A stretch of DNA of 64,000 bases, taken from the NCBI GenBank assembly GCA_016709155.1, contig JADJEI010000001.1, forward strand, positions 1,240,001-1,304,000. Direction: 5' to 3'. The notes under the pieces were generated by a model. The model did no database searches. It saw nothing but the letters and a program-made list of their open reading frames with translations, and was not told where the DNA came from. Origin of the DNA: Ignavibacteriales bacterium (GTDB taxonomy: Bacteria > Bacteroidota > Ignavibacteria > Ignavibacteriales > Ignavibacteriaceae). The translations under genes and the position numbers were made by a program. How positions within the stretch are numbered: the stretch's first letter is position 1; every line of letters begins with the position of its first letter. Shown piece after piece: positions 19,562-30,348 of the stretch.

Positions 19562-22167
19562 ATGTTAAGAAAATACGCTAGTCTGCTTAGTGTTCTCTTA
19601 ATCAGCATAATAATTTTTCAGGCATCTTTTCTGAACGCCCGGCAAATTGAAAAGTATAAAGCTGATACTTTACCGAAAGGTGTTTCGATTTATCAATTAG
19701 ATAACGGAATGCAAGTTCTGCTAATTGAAAATCCTGCGCTTCCCATGGCGGGGGTGAATGTCGCAGTAAAAGTCGGTTCAGCTTACGAAACTTTTTCAAC
19801 AAGCGGAATGAGCCACATGCTCGAACATTTACTTTTTAACGGAACAACTACTCGAAATCAAAAGCAGCTTTATGATGATGTTGATTTAATTGGCGGATAC
19901 AACAACGCAAGCACAGCAGAGTTCTACACTAATTTTATGATGGTAACTCCTTTCGAAAACATAAAAAAGGGAATGGAAATTCAAGCGGACATGCTTTTCA
20001 ATTCAACTTTGCCTTTAGAAAAATTTGAAAAAGAAAAAGGAATTGTGCTTGAAGAAATTTCTAAAACTCTTGCCGATCCGCAAGAACAAATAGAACGCAA
20101 CACACTATCAATTCTATATGACGGGCATTCTCTTTCTTTACCAACTCTTGGAACTTATTCAACCATACAATCAATGTCCCGCGATAATGTTTTTTCTTTT
20201 TATAAGAATAATTATGTCCCGAATAATATGATACTAACTGTGGTTGGTAATTTTCAATCAGCTTCTATGCTTGAAATCATTAAAGAAATTTATGGTCAAT
20301 CTAATCCGGGCTTAGTTCAACGCGAAATTAATTCCGAGTGGAAAATAGGTTTACAATCACCTGAATTTCATGGACTTTATACAGGAATGATTTATAATCG
20401 TTTCTATGACGGCGAAGAAAATTTCTTGCAGTTATTCTATGAACTTCCAAACAGTTCATTTTTAGAGTATTATGATTTGATTAATCTAACTTTAGGTAGA
20501 GATCAAAATGCCATTCAGGATTCATTAATAAAACAATTCCCGCTGAAAGTTAAATCAATAAATTTATCCACGCGTTTATCTCCTTTCAAAAATTTTATAG
20601 AGGCAAAAATTCTTTTGGATAATCCGGCGGACTATAATGCCGTGATAAATTCGCTTTCAAAAATGTTTGCAGATTTAAATTTTAGTTTGACGAGTGAAAC
20701 AATTGAAGCAGAGGCAATTAAAGCCCGCACGGAGTTTTTAAAAAATATTGAAAAGCCTCACATGTTCGGAATTTATAATTCGAATGAATTGGTCATAAAA
20801 GGGATTGAGTCGGTACTTGCTTCTTATGAAAGCAAAGCTTTTTATGAATCCGCAAAAGAACTTGAACTTCTGAAAATTACTTCTCATCCTTTGGTTATTA
20901 TTCAGTCGCCGAGCATTAAAGCACAAACCGATACAGTTAAGACATCAAATGAAATAAAATTATTTGAAGATAAATCAACAGGCAAATCTTTAATCGCAGT
21001 TCAGAATGATGTTAGCGATCTATTGGCAATTCATTACTTAGTGAAACATAAAGCGTTTTACGAATCTAAATACGGCAAGGATGCGGCAAAAATTCTGCAC
21101 GATTGTTTTAACCAGCGCCTGGAGTCAGAAGCAAATAAAAAAATCAGCAATAAGTTTGGACTCACATTTATTGTAAATGATAACCCATACATACCGATGG
21201 ATGATATTTACCTCCACCCTGATTTTGGTTATATAAGAGTTGAAGGCTTGGCAGATGATCTTTCCAGTGCGATTAATTATGTGAATGATCAAATCAAAAA
21301 TTTTGTCCCGACTGAAGCTGAATTTAACAGCGCCGTTGAGCAGATCAACAATATTAAAATGATGACGATGGGGGGAGATAAAGCAAAGCATTTGTTTGAG
21401 GAATCTTATAAATCTTTAGTCTATGAATCAGATCCGTATTCAAACAATCAAGTAGTTCTGACTTATGAAAATTTATTGGCTTTTGCAAAGGAATATTTTC
21501 ACCCGGGGAATATGATTGTATCTGTTGTCTCCCCAGAAGCCTTGAAAGCATTCATAAGCTTTTTAATAACTTTATAACCGAACCTATTTTAGAGGAGCCG
21601 GGGGTATATTCTAAATCACTTATTCTTAACCAAAAGGAAACTGCAATTGAAAAAGACGGGCAGGGTGAACGGTCATATTTATTTTGGGGATTTACAAAAA
21701 ATATTGATTCCAAAGATGCCCCAGCCTTACAGGCACTTGCATTAGTTCTTGCCGACGATATTATTTTTGACATACGGGAAAAGCAGGGAATGGCTTACGG
21801 TATGAGCGCAGGTATTGAAGTAATAAATGACAAAGCTCTTTTCTACATATCTCAGGGAACCCGACCGCAAAATGTTGACAAGTTGGTCCCGCAATATCCT
21901 AATTTTTTTACGATGGCTGCCGCTGATACTCTAACAGAAGGCGAGTTACAAAAATCAATAAATATGTATTTGGGAAAAATGATGTTCAGAAGATTATCAA
22001 GCATCAATCAGGCATATTATCTTGGCAACTCACTTTATTTTCAGAATAATTTTAATTACGATAAACAATTTCTCGAGAGTTTAAAAAACGTAAAACTAAG
22101 CGATGTGAAAGAAGCCGCTAGAAAATATATGCAGATTAATAACCCTGTATCTGTAATTATTAGATGA
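19562..22167 (+). pseudogene. Exported M16 (pitrilysin-type) zinc peptidase, one frameshift
   Basis: A signal peptide leads into an M16 domain with the inverted zinc motif HxxEH at 85-89 (HMLEH) and the downstream conserved STAEFYTNF segment. A second, inactive M16 half follows. The frame is lost near 21541-21546: the first part runs into TAA at 21575 after PEALKAFISF. Reading one base over restores ESIHKLFNNFITEPILEEPG ... KEKDG-like M16 text and DIREKQGMAYGMSAGIEV, and continues to the stop at 22167. One missing base (probably GG read as G in TTGAAAGC) explains it, giving about 868 residues. The start is supported by AAGGAG 8 bases before the ATG. Such exported M16 enzymes degrade peptides in the periplasm or outer membrane. 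The next gene, also a peptidase, begins 40 bases later. Confidence 0.85.
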
Positions 22168-22207
22168 ACGAACCAACTTAACTTTAGATTCTTATTCGGA
22201 GTACATC

Positions 22208-25200
22208 ATGTATAAAAAAATTTTATTTACACTAACTTTTATTTTTTGCACAACTTTAACTTTTGCATCCGAAACACTGCATCATAAAATATCTGTTACT
22301 ATTGATCCGTCAAAACATTTTATTGAAGCTTCCGATGAGATTAAGATTCCTGCTAATCAAATTAAACCGGATATGTTTTTCCTGCTAAATAATAATCTTA
22401 CTGTTACAAGTGAAACTCCCGGAGTATTAGTCAAATTAGAAAAGAGCGGAATTAAAGCTGAGGATTTGGGAATTGATAGGGAAGATTTCAATACTTCAAG
22501 TGATTATACTCAAAATAAATATTCACTCGTTTTTGATAACTATAAGGGGGGAGATGCCACTTTTACGCTTAAATATAACGGGACAATAAATTATCCAATT
22601 GAACAATTGGGTGAGGAATACGCAAGAGGATTCAGTCAAACTCCGGGCATTATTGATGAGAAAGGAGTTTACTTAGCAGGATCAACTTTCTGGGTCCCGT
22701 GGTTTAGTAATGAATGGATAAGTTTTGAATTAACAGTGACAGTTCCGCAAGATTGGAATGTAGTCAGTCAGGGAAATCGAACATTAAATGAAACAAAGAA
22801 TGAAAGCCATGTTATTCGCTGGGATTCGCCCGAACCGATGGAAGAGATTTATTTAATCGCTGCACAATTTACAGAGTATTCTAAATTTGCCGGTTCGATT
22901 GATGTGATGGCTTTTCTTCGTACGCCTGATGAAGCACTTGCAAATAAATATCTCGAAGCAACTGCACAGTATCTTGAAATGTACAGAAAATTAGTTGGTC
23001 CCTATCCATTCACAAAATTTGCACTTGTAGAAAATTTTTGGGAGACCGGCTATGGCATGCCTTCTTTCACATTGCTGGGCGAGCAGATAATTCGTTTCCC
23101 GTTTATTCTTAATTCCTCTTATCCCCACGAACTATTGCACAACTATTGGGGCAACAGTGTTTATGTAGATTTTAAAACCGGAAATTGGTGCGAAGGTTTA
23201 ACGGCTTATATGGCGGATCATCTAATTGCAGAGCAGCGCGGGCAGGGGGAAGAATACCGGCGCTCGACTCTTCAAAAATATACCGACTATGTTAAGTCCT
23301 CAAATGATTTCCCATTGAGCGAATTTGGTTCACGCTATAATGCTTCATCGGAAGCAATTGGCTACGGTAAAAGTTCGATGATGTGGAATATGCTGCGTGA
23401 AAAAGTGGGAGATGATTTATTCATTCAAAGCTTTCAAAAATTTTATCAAGTCAATAAATATAAAGCAGCGTCGTTTGATGATATTCGATTGTCATTTGAA
23501 GAGGTTACAGGGAAAAACTTAAAACAGTTTTTCGATCAATGGGTTACTCGAAAAGGCGCTCCGGAATTAGCACTCTCAAATGTTTTGGTTCAAAAAGAAA
23601 ATGAAAATTATCAATTAAATTTTACTTTAAAACAAATTCAAAGCGAAGACGTTTTTATTTTGGATATTCCGATTGCTGTTTCGTTTGAGAAGAACATTGA
23701 AATAAAAAAAGTTGAGATGACTCAAAAAGAACAAACGTATCAACTAACATTTTCAGAAAATCCCTTATTGGTTCAGGTTGATCCTCAGTTCAATCTTTTC
23801 CGTAAACTTAACTATAACGAAATTCCTCCCTCCCTTTCCAAAATATTTGGCTCGGAAGAAGTACTGATCCTGTTGCCTTCAAAAGCTGATCCTGTTAAAC
23901 AGGAATATTATAAAAAACTAGCAGACATTTGGGCAGCAGATTCGTCACAGAATTTCAAAATATCTTTTGATAATGAAATATCTGAATTGCCTCCAACTGC
24001 AAGCATCTGGATTTTTGGGGCAGAAAATATTTTTAGCGATATAATAAAAGCCGGCATTAAAGATTATAACGCCGAGTTGACCGAAGATATGGTACGATTT
24101 GGCGCTGCTTCTTTTGATGCTAAGAAGAATAGTGTGGTGATATCTGTTCGTCATCCAAATAACCCGGCGGCAGTTCTTGTTTTTCTTTCAACTGATAATA
24201 AAGAAGCCATTGAAGGACTTGCAAGAAAACTTCCTCACTACGGCAAGTATAGTTACCTTGTGTTTGAAGGAAATGAACCAACTAACATTGGCAAGGGCGA
24301 ATGGGAAACAGTAAATTCGCCTTTGTCGACAAAGGTGGGTGCTGATGAACAGTCACCATCTTTCAAAAATTTTACAGAAATACCTAAACGAAGCGCATTA
24401 GCCTCGCTTGATCCTGTTTTTTCTTCAGATCGAATGATGAAGACGATAAATTATCTTGCAAGTGAAGAACTGCAGGGTCGTGCGCCCGGCACTGAAGGAA
24501 TTAACAAAGCTGCCGATTTCATAGTTGAAAAATTTAAAAGCGCAGGATTATTACCCGGCGCTGATGACGGTACTTACTTTCAAAGCTGGGATGAAGTTGT
24601 TGATGCAAATGGAAATAGAGCGCCGGTCAAAAATATTATCGGGATTATTCCAGGAATAAATCCGGATTTGAAAGATGAGTCCGTAATTGTTTCGGCACAC
24701 TATGATCATCTCGGTCTTGGCTGGCCTGAATCATATAAAGGAAACGAAGGAAAAATACACTTTGGCGCCGATGATAACGCGAGCGGTATTGCAGTGATGC
24801 TCGAGCTTGCTGAACTGCTTGGTAAATCATTAAAGCCGCAGCGAACAATTATTTTTGTTGCTTTTACTTCGGAAGAAAGCGGATTGCTTGGTTCTAAATA
24901 TTATGTGAAAAATATGCAGCACTTCCCAGCTAAAAAAGTTATCGGAGTTTTAAACTTTGATACATTTGGAAGACTTGGCAAAAACAAAATATTAGTTATT
25001 GGCAGTAACAGTGCGAATGAATAGAAGTTTATATTTATGGGTGCAAGTTATGTTACGGGCGTTGAATCAGAAATGGTTACTCAGGAACTTGATGCTAGTG
25101 ATCAGGTTAGTTTTATTGAAGCAGGAATTCCTGCTGTACAATTTTTTTCAGGTGCAAATGAAGATTATCATAAACCTACAGACACTCCTGATAAAATAGA

Positions 25201-25597
25201 CGCATCGGGCTTAGTTAAAGTTGCCACATTTGCACGCGAAGGAATTTTATATTTAGCTGATAGGTTAGAACCGCTAACTTTCCAAGGTCAGACAACCGAT
25301 GATACAAAAAAAACAGAGACACAAATTGTCGGACGAAAAGTTTCAACCGGAAGTGTTCCTGATTTTGCATTCTCAGGAGAGGGTGTTCGCATAGCTGATC
25401 TTTCGTCTGGTTCTCCGGCTGAAAAGGCGGGGTTACAGAAGGGTGATGTCATAATTAAAATTGACAAATATGATGTAAAGAATTTGCGCGATTACTCCGA
25501 AGCATTAAAAAAATTCAATCCAGGCGATGTAGTAGAAATTATTTATATCCGCGATGCTAAGGAATATAAAACTCAAATTGAGCTGATTGCAAAGTAG
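22208..25597 (+). pseudogene. Exported M1-like + M28 peptidase + PDZ fusion, interrupted by an in-frame TAG
   Basis: The reading frame is continuous for 1130 codons except for TAG at 25022-25024 (codon 939). Order: signal peptide (1-20); M1 gluzincin domain with HELLH at about 307-311 and the second zinc glutamate 17 residues later (NWCEGLTAY); a middle region; an M28 aminopeptidase domain (about 740-1000) with zinc ligands in HYDHLG (about 831), GADDNASG and TSEESGLLG; and a C-terminal PDZ domain (SPAEKAGLQKGDVIIKID, about 1055-1129). The text on both sides of the stop is normal M28 sequence (LVIGSNSANE, stop, KFIFMGASYVTGVESE), so a single TGG-to-TAG change or base error is likely. Without readthrough the last M28 ligand region and PDZ domain are lost. 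The role would be exported peptide breakdown. Confidence 0.83.
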
Positions 25598-25720
25598 GAG
25601 GCTGTCTCAAAAGTAATTTTTACTGTCACACTGAGCCCGTCGAAGTGTGAATTCACTATGGCATTGCCATAAGTCTTCGACAAGCTCAGACTGACAAAAT
25701 TAGACTTTTGAGACAGCCTC
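25598..25720. repeat. 123-bp near-perfect palindrome between convergent genes; likely two-way terminator or mobile hairpin repeat
   Basis: The 17-base arm GAGGCTGTCTCAAAAGT (25598-25614) is repeated in exact reverse complement at 25704-25720. Inside are two smaller hairpins sharing an 11-base core: ACACT-GAGCCCGTCGA-AGTGT and AGTCT-TCGACAAGCTC-AGACT. It starts right after the peptidase stop codon and ends 4 bases before the ispD stop on the other strand, so transcripts from both sides would form the long hairpin. The same core recurs at 46648-46708. Confidence 0.8.
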
Positions 25721-25724
25721 GGCT

Positions 25725-26399
25725 TTACTTTATCAACTTTCTGATTATATCTACATCCTCCTTAGTAGTCACTTTGAAATTAAATGCCGAGCCTTCCACT
25801 ATATTTATTTTTATACCCACCCTAAATGCGAGAGTTGATTCATCGGTACAAATCAGATTTTCCTCATAAGCTTTTTTCATCGCAAGCATAATATCTGCAT
25901 ACTTAAATATTTGCGGTGTTTGAACGTATAAAACATCCGTTCTGTCAATGTAATGCTGTACCAACTCTCTGCCTTTGAGTAATGTATCCTTTGCCTTTAT
26001 GCATACAATTGAATTACCGCGCTTTACAGCGGTTTTTATGGCATCTTGTAAAACGTTCATCGGCAGAAGAGGTCGGGCTGCATCGTGAATAATTATCAGG
26101 TCATCCTTTTCAGCGTTGATAGATTTTAAAGCGTTGTAAACAGAATCCTGACGTTCCACCCCTCCACAAACAACTTTAGTAAGCTTTGTTATGGCATATT
26201 TCTTTTTCAACTTTTTGAGCAAATCAAAATATGAATTATCTACTGCCGCGATAATTTCATCAACAAATGGACTTTGCTGGAAAATATCAAGCGTGTGAGC
26301 AATCATCTCTTTGCCCTTCAATTTTAGATACTGCTTTGGAGTCTTTCCGCCTGCTCTTTTGCCTTTTCCTCCAGCAGGAATTATTGCGTAAGTTCTCAT
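25725..26399 (-). CDS. ispD: 2-C-methyl-D-erythritol 4-phosphate cytidylyltransferase
   Basis: IspD joins CTP to 2-C-methyl-D-erythritol 4-phosphate, the third step of the non-mevalonate isoprenoid pathway in the cytoplasm. The 224-residue length is normal. The nucleotide-binding loop is seen at 7-26 (IPAGGKGKRAGGKTPKQYLK, with the catalytic Arg and Lys), and the conserved VERQDSVYNAL and IIHDAARPLLP segments follow. The late TDESTLAFRVG and KVTTKEDVDIIRKLI match the family end. The gene overlaps the upstream queA by 4 bases (ATGA), so the two are translationally coupled. No ispF is adjacent. Confidence 0.95.
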   Translation of the reverse strand: MRTYAIIPAGGKGKRAGGKTPKQYLKLKGKEMIAHTLDIFQQSPFVDEIIAAVDNSYFDLLKKLKKKYAITKLTKVVCGGVERQDSVYNALKSINAEKDDLIIIHDAARPLLPMNVLQDAIKTAVKRGNSIVCIKAKDTLLKGRELVQHYIDRTDVLYVQTPQIFKYADIMLAMKKAYEENLICTDESTLAFRVGIKINIVEGSAFNFKVTTKEDVDIIRKLIK

Positions 26400-27427
26400 A
26401 GAATCATCATCGCATCACCATAACTAAGGAACCGATAGTTTTCCTTAACGGCTTTCTTATACGCCTTCATAACGAATTCTGTATCACCTAAAGCAGCAAC
26501 CAGCATTATTAAAGTTGATTCAGCAAGGTGGAAGTTTGTTATTAATTTTTTGGTTACCTTAAAATCATACGGTGGAAAAATGAATTTGTCTGTCCACCCC
26601 CTCGTGGGCTTTACAAAACCGTCAGCGGTGGTGCTTGATTCCAAAGCACGACTTGCACTTGTTCCTACTACGAATACATTGTGTTTTGCATTCATTGCTT
26701 TGTTAATTATTTCCGCAGATTTTGCCGGAACTTCAAAAAATTCCGAGTCCATCTTATGCTTTGTTAAATCTTCAACTTCCACAGGTCTAAAAGTCCCTAA
26801 TCCTATATGAAGAATTACAGGTACGATGTGGATTCCTTTTTTCAGAATCTTTTCCACTAATTTTTCAGAGAAGTGGAGCCCTGCGGTTGGTGCAGCAACA
26901 GACCCATCAACTTTAGCAAATACTGTCTGATAATTTTCTTTGTCCGATGGTTCGGATTCTCTTTTAATGTATGGCGGCAGGGGTGTGTGCCCAATTTTAT
27001 CAACAGCCTTAAACACATTTGGCTGATTGAAACGAACCGTTCGACCGCGAGATGTAGTGTTGTCAATAATTTCACACCAAAGTTTATCATCAAAATAAAT
27101 TTTGTTTCCTATTCTAACTTTTCGCGCAGGATCAACAATGACATCCCAGATGCATTCAGTTGTGTTGAGTTCTCGCAATAAAAATACTTCGATTTTTGCC
27201 TGTGTTTTTTCTTTTTTCCCAAACAACCTTGCTTGAAAAACACGCGTTTCATTTACTACCATTACATCGCCCTTTTCCATGTAATCAATTACATCGGTAA
27301 ATACTTTGTTCTCCATTTCCTGCGTTTCTCTATTGAGAACAAGCAGGCGTGATTTATCTCTCGGAGTTACGGGATATTTCGGGATTAAATTTTTTGGCAG
27401 ATTGTATTTAAAATCTGATAACTTCAT
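26396..27427 (-). CDS. queA: S-adenosylmethionine:tRNA ribosyltransferase-isomerase
   Basis: QueA moves the ribosyl group of SAM onto 7-aminomethyl-7-deazaguanine in tRNA, making epoxyqueuosine at the wobble position. The 343-residue protein has the family landmarks: start MKLSDFKYNLPKNLIPKYP, KGDVMVVNETRVFQARL, DGSVAAPTAGLHFSEKL, HIGLGTFRPVEVEDLTKHKM and NFHLAESTLIMLVAA. It lies 68 bases downstream of ppdK and overlaps ispD by 4 bases. No other queuosine gene is in the window. Confidence 0.95.
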   Translation of the reverse strand: MKLSDFKYNLPKNLIPKYPVTPRDKSRLLVLNRETQEMENKVFTDVIDYMEKGDVMVVNETRVFQARLFGKKEKTQAKIEVFLLRELNTTECIWDVIVDPARKVRIGNKIYFDDKLWCEIIDNTTSRGRTVRFNQPNVFKAVDKIGHTPLPPYIKRESEPSDKENYQTVFAKVDGSVAAPTAGLHFSEKLVEKILKKGIHIVPVILHIGLGTFRPVEVEDLTKHKMDSEFFEVPAKSAEIINKAMNAKHNVFVVGTSASRALESSTTADGFVKPTRGWTDKFIFPPYDFKVTKKLITNFHLAESTLIMLVAALGDTEFVMKAYKKAVKENYRFLSYGDAMMIL

Positions 27428-27461
27428 TCTTGGTACCTATCTAAATTGTTTATAAATTTTT

Positions 27462-27483
27462 GGGCAGAGCAATAACTCTGCCC
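27462..27483 (-). other. GC-rich hairpin between ppdK and queA
   Basis: GGGCAGAG and CTCTGCCC form a perfect 8-bp stem with a 6-base loop, 12 bases past the ppdK stop codon. On the minus strand it is followed by AAAAATTTAT, not a T-tract, so it is a weak terminator at best. It may instead trim or stabilise the ppdK messenger end. Confidence 0.5.
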
Positions 27484-27495
27484 GGGAATCATTAA

Positions 27496-30294
27496 TTATT
27501 TTTTCTTTCTAATTGCAGTTTTTTTCTTTGCAGATTTTACTGCCGGTTTAGCTTTTGCTTTTTTTGCAGAAGACATTTCCTTGATCATAGCACGCGCTGC
27601 TGCAAGCTTAGCAATCGGCACTCTAAAGGGGGAACAGCTTACATAATTCAACCCTATCCTATGACAGAATTCGACCGATGCTGGTTCGCCGCCGTGTTCA
27701 CCGCAAATTCCAAGTTTAATATCCGGTCTAATGCTTCTGCCTTTTGAAACAGCTATTTGCATTAACTGACCGATACCTTCAATATCAATTACCTGGAAAG
27801 GATCTTCGGGAAGGATTTTCTTTTCGATGTAATCTTTTAGGAATCCGCCAATGTCATCTCTTGAATATCCAAATCCCATTTGAGTCAGGTCGTTTGTACC
27901 AAATGAAAAGAACTGCGCATAGCCTGCAATTTTATCTGCAGTCAACGCTGCTCTTGGAATTTCTATCATTGTTCCAACGAGATGAGGAATTTTTTTGACT
28001 CCGAATTTTTCAATTACTTCAGCATAAACTTTTTTAATTATTTCATACTGATGTTTTAATTCGGTTTCAATTCCAACTACCGGGATCATTATTTCGGGGA
28101 AGGGTTTTTTACCCTCTTTTATCAATTCAGCCGTAGCTTCAAAGATAGCCCGAACTTGCATCTCTGTAATTTCGGGATAAGTGATACCCAGCCGAACACC
28201 CCGATGCCCCATCATTGGATTGTTTTCGTGTAATGCTTCAGCGCGCTCATTTAATTCATCAAGTGAAATACCAAGACTTGAAGCAAGCTTTTCTCTTTCT
28301 TCAATTCTGTTTGGAACAAACTCATGTAAGGGGGGATCAAGAGTTCTGATTGTAACCGGAAATCCGTCCATTGCTTCGAGAGTTCCTTTCATATCGTTTT
28401 TAACATGCGGGAACAGTTCATCAAGAGCTGCTCTTCGTTCAGCTTCGGTTTTAGAAACAATCATTTTTCTCAGTTTGAATAATGGTTCTTCGGAATGTTT
28501 TCCGTAAAACATATGTTCTGTTCTGAAAAGACCAATTCCTTCGGCTCCAAATGAACGGGCTTTAACTGCATCATCCGGAGTATCAGCATTGGTTCTTATC
28601 TTCAATCTTCTAACCTGATCGCACAGCTTCATCAATTCTCTGAAGTAAGGATTTTCATCGGCTGATTTAATCATCGGCAATTGACCCGCATACACATAAC
28701 CTTTTGTGCCGTTCAAAGTCAGCCATTCACCTTCGGCAATTTTAGAGTCTCCAACAGTTAGATATTTTTCATCATAATTTATTTTAATTCCTCCTGCGCC
28801 AACGATACAACATTTGCCCCATCCTCTTGCAACAAGAGCAGCGTGACTTGTCATTCCGCCTCTTGCCGTAAGAATAGCTTCAGCGGCTCGCATGCCTTCG
28901 ATATCTTCCGGATTTGTTTCTTCGCGGACTAAAATTACCTGCTTGCCTGCTTTATTCCATGCAACTGCATCATTAGCATTAAATACAACCTGACCTGCAG
29001 CGCCGCCGGGACCTGCTGGAAGTCCTTTCGCAATTACTTTGGATTTTTTTTCAACGCTTGCATCAATTATCGGGTGAAGAAGCTCATCAAGTTGAGAAGG
29101 CTCAACGCGCATTACAGCTTCTTCTTTTGAAATTAATTTTTCATGATACATATCGAGCGCCATTTTAATAGCGGCAGGACCGTTTCTTTTTCCCACGCGG
29201 CACTGAAGCATGTAAAGATGACCTTCCTGAATTGTGAACTCTATATCAAGCATATTTTTATAATGATGTTCAAGATTATGCTGAATTTGATGAAGGTCTT
29301 TATAAACTTCGGGCATTGCGGTTTCAAGCGATGAGAGATGTTTGTTGTGTTCACTCTTCCCAACTTCATTTATTGGATTTGGAGTTCTCGTTCCGGCTAC
29401 AACATCTTCCCCCTGTGCATTAGCAAGCCACTCACCGTAAAAATGATTTTCTCCGGTTGCGGGATTTCTTGTAAAAGCAACACCTGTTGCTGAAGTGTCC
29501 CCCATATTTCCAAAAACCATGGATTGAATATTAACTGCAGTTCCCCAATCATCCGGAATACCTTCGAACCGTCTGTAAGAAATTGCGCGCTTACCATTCC
29601 AACTTGCAAACACAGCACCAATTGCGCCCCAAAGCTGTTCCATTGGATCTTCGGGGAAGGGTTTATTTAATACTTCTAAAACCTTTGCGCGATAGATTTC
29701 GATTAATTCTTTTAAGTCGTCAGAAGTTAAGTCGGTGTCTGAATGCACACCTCTTTTTTCTTTCATCTTTTCCAATTCTTTTTCAAGATGATATCGAATC
29801 CCCCTACCATCAGAAACTTCAATTCCTGCGGCTTTTTCCATTACAACATCGGAGTACATTTGAATTAATCTTCTTTGAGAATCGTAAACAAACCTTGGAT
29901 TTCCGGTCTTTCTGATTAATCCTTCCCGGGTAACATCATTCAAACCGACGTTTAGAATTGTTTCCATCATTCCCGGCATCGAAGCCCTCGCACCACTTCT
30001 TACAGAAACAAGCAAGGTATTTTCAGTATCTCCGAATTTTGCCCCCATTTGTTTTTCAACTTTGGCAAGCGCATCATTTACTTGCTTGTTAAGTTCTTTG
30101 GGATATTTTCTTTTATTAGCATAATAGTAAGTGCAGACCTCAGTCGAGATAGTAAATCCTGCAGGTACAGGCAGACCTATATTTACCATCTCAGCAAGAT
30201 TAGCACCTTTGCCGCCGAGAAGTTCTTTCATCTCGGCTTTTCCTTCGGCTTTTTTTCCGCCAAAGTAATAAACGTACTTATGAGTTTTTTCCAT
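27496..30294 (-). CDS. ppdK: Pyruvate, phosphate dikinase
   Basis: PPDK interconverts pyruvate + ATP + phosphate and phosphoenolpyruvate + AMP + pyrophosphate, linking glycolysis and gluconeogenesis. All three domains are present in 932 residues: N-terminal ATP-grasp (KELLGGKGANLAEMVNIGLP, about 20-340), the swivelling phosphohistidine domain (catalytic His in GGMTSHAALVARGWG, about 485) and the C-terminal PEP/pyruvate barrel (RTEHMFYG; FSFGTNDLTQMGFGYSRDD; KLGICGEHGGEPASV). About 25 residues at the end are a Lys/Ala-rich tail (KKAKAKPAVKSAKKK) beyond the usual enzyme end, probably a disordered extension. CGGAGGAATCAA before the ATG is a strong ribosome binding site. With tpiA and gpmA, three central glycolysis enzymes lie in the window. 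Confidence 0.95.
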   Translation of the reverse strand: MEKTHKYVYYFGGKKAEGKAEMKELLGGKGANLAEMVNIGLPVPAGFTISTEVCTYYYANKRKYPKELNKQVNDALAKVEKQMGAKFGDTENTLLVSVRSGARASMPGMMETILNVGLNDVTREGLIRKTGNPRFVYDSQRRLIQMYSDVVMEKAAGIEVSDGRGIRYHLEKELEKMKEKRGVHSDTDLTSDDLKELIEIYRAKVLEVLNKPFPEDPMEQLWGAIGAVFASWNGKRAISYRRFEGIPDDWGTAVNIQSMVFGNMGDTSATGVAFTRNPATGENHFYGEWLANAQGEDVVAGTRTPNPINEVGKSEHNKHLSSLETAMPEVYKDLHQIQHNLEHHYKNMLDIEFTIQEGHLYMLQCRVGKRNGPAAIKMALDMYHEKLISKEEAVMRVEPSQLDELLHPIIDASVEKKSKVIAKGLPAGPGGAAGQVVFNANDAVAWNKAGKQVILVREETNPEDIEGMRAAEAILTARGGMTSHAALVARGWGKCCIVGAGGIKINYDEKYLTVGDSKIAEGEWLTLNGTKGYVYAGQLPMIKSADENPYFRELMKLCDQVRRLKIRTNADTPDDAVKARSFGAEGIGLFRTEHMFYGKHSEEPLFKLRKMIVSKTEAERRAALDELFPHVKNDMKGTLEAMDGFPVTIRTLDPPLHEFVPNRIEEREKLASSLGISLDELNERAEALHENNPMMGHRGVRLGITYPEITEMQVRAIFEATAELIKEGKKPFPEIMIPVVGIETELKHQYEIIKKVYAEVIEKFGVKKIPHLVGTMIEIPRAALTADKIAGYAQFFSFGTNDLTQMGFGYSRDDIGGFLKDYIEKKILPEDPFQVIDIEGIGQLMQIAVSKGRSIRPDIKLGICGEHGGEPASVEFCHRIGLNYVSCSPFRVPIAKLAAARAMIKEMSSAKKAKAKPAVKSAKKKTAIRKKK

Positions 30295-30348
30295 TTGATT
30301 CCTCCGGAATTATTTTTTCTTTTGATTTATCATAACATAAAGATTTTA

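Noticed and set aside
21541..21546. Programmed ribosomal frameshift in the M16 gene
   Set aside because: No X XXY YYZ slippery site or stable downstream structure is evident, and several unrelated genes show similar breaks.
25022..25024. Stop-codon reassignment (TAG read as an amino acid)
   Set aside because: Other genes in the window end with TAG as a normal stop, for example at 25595 and 18321, and only one internal TAG was seen.
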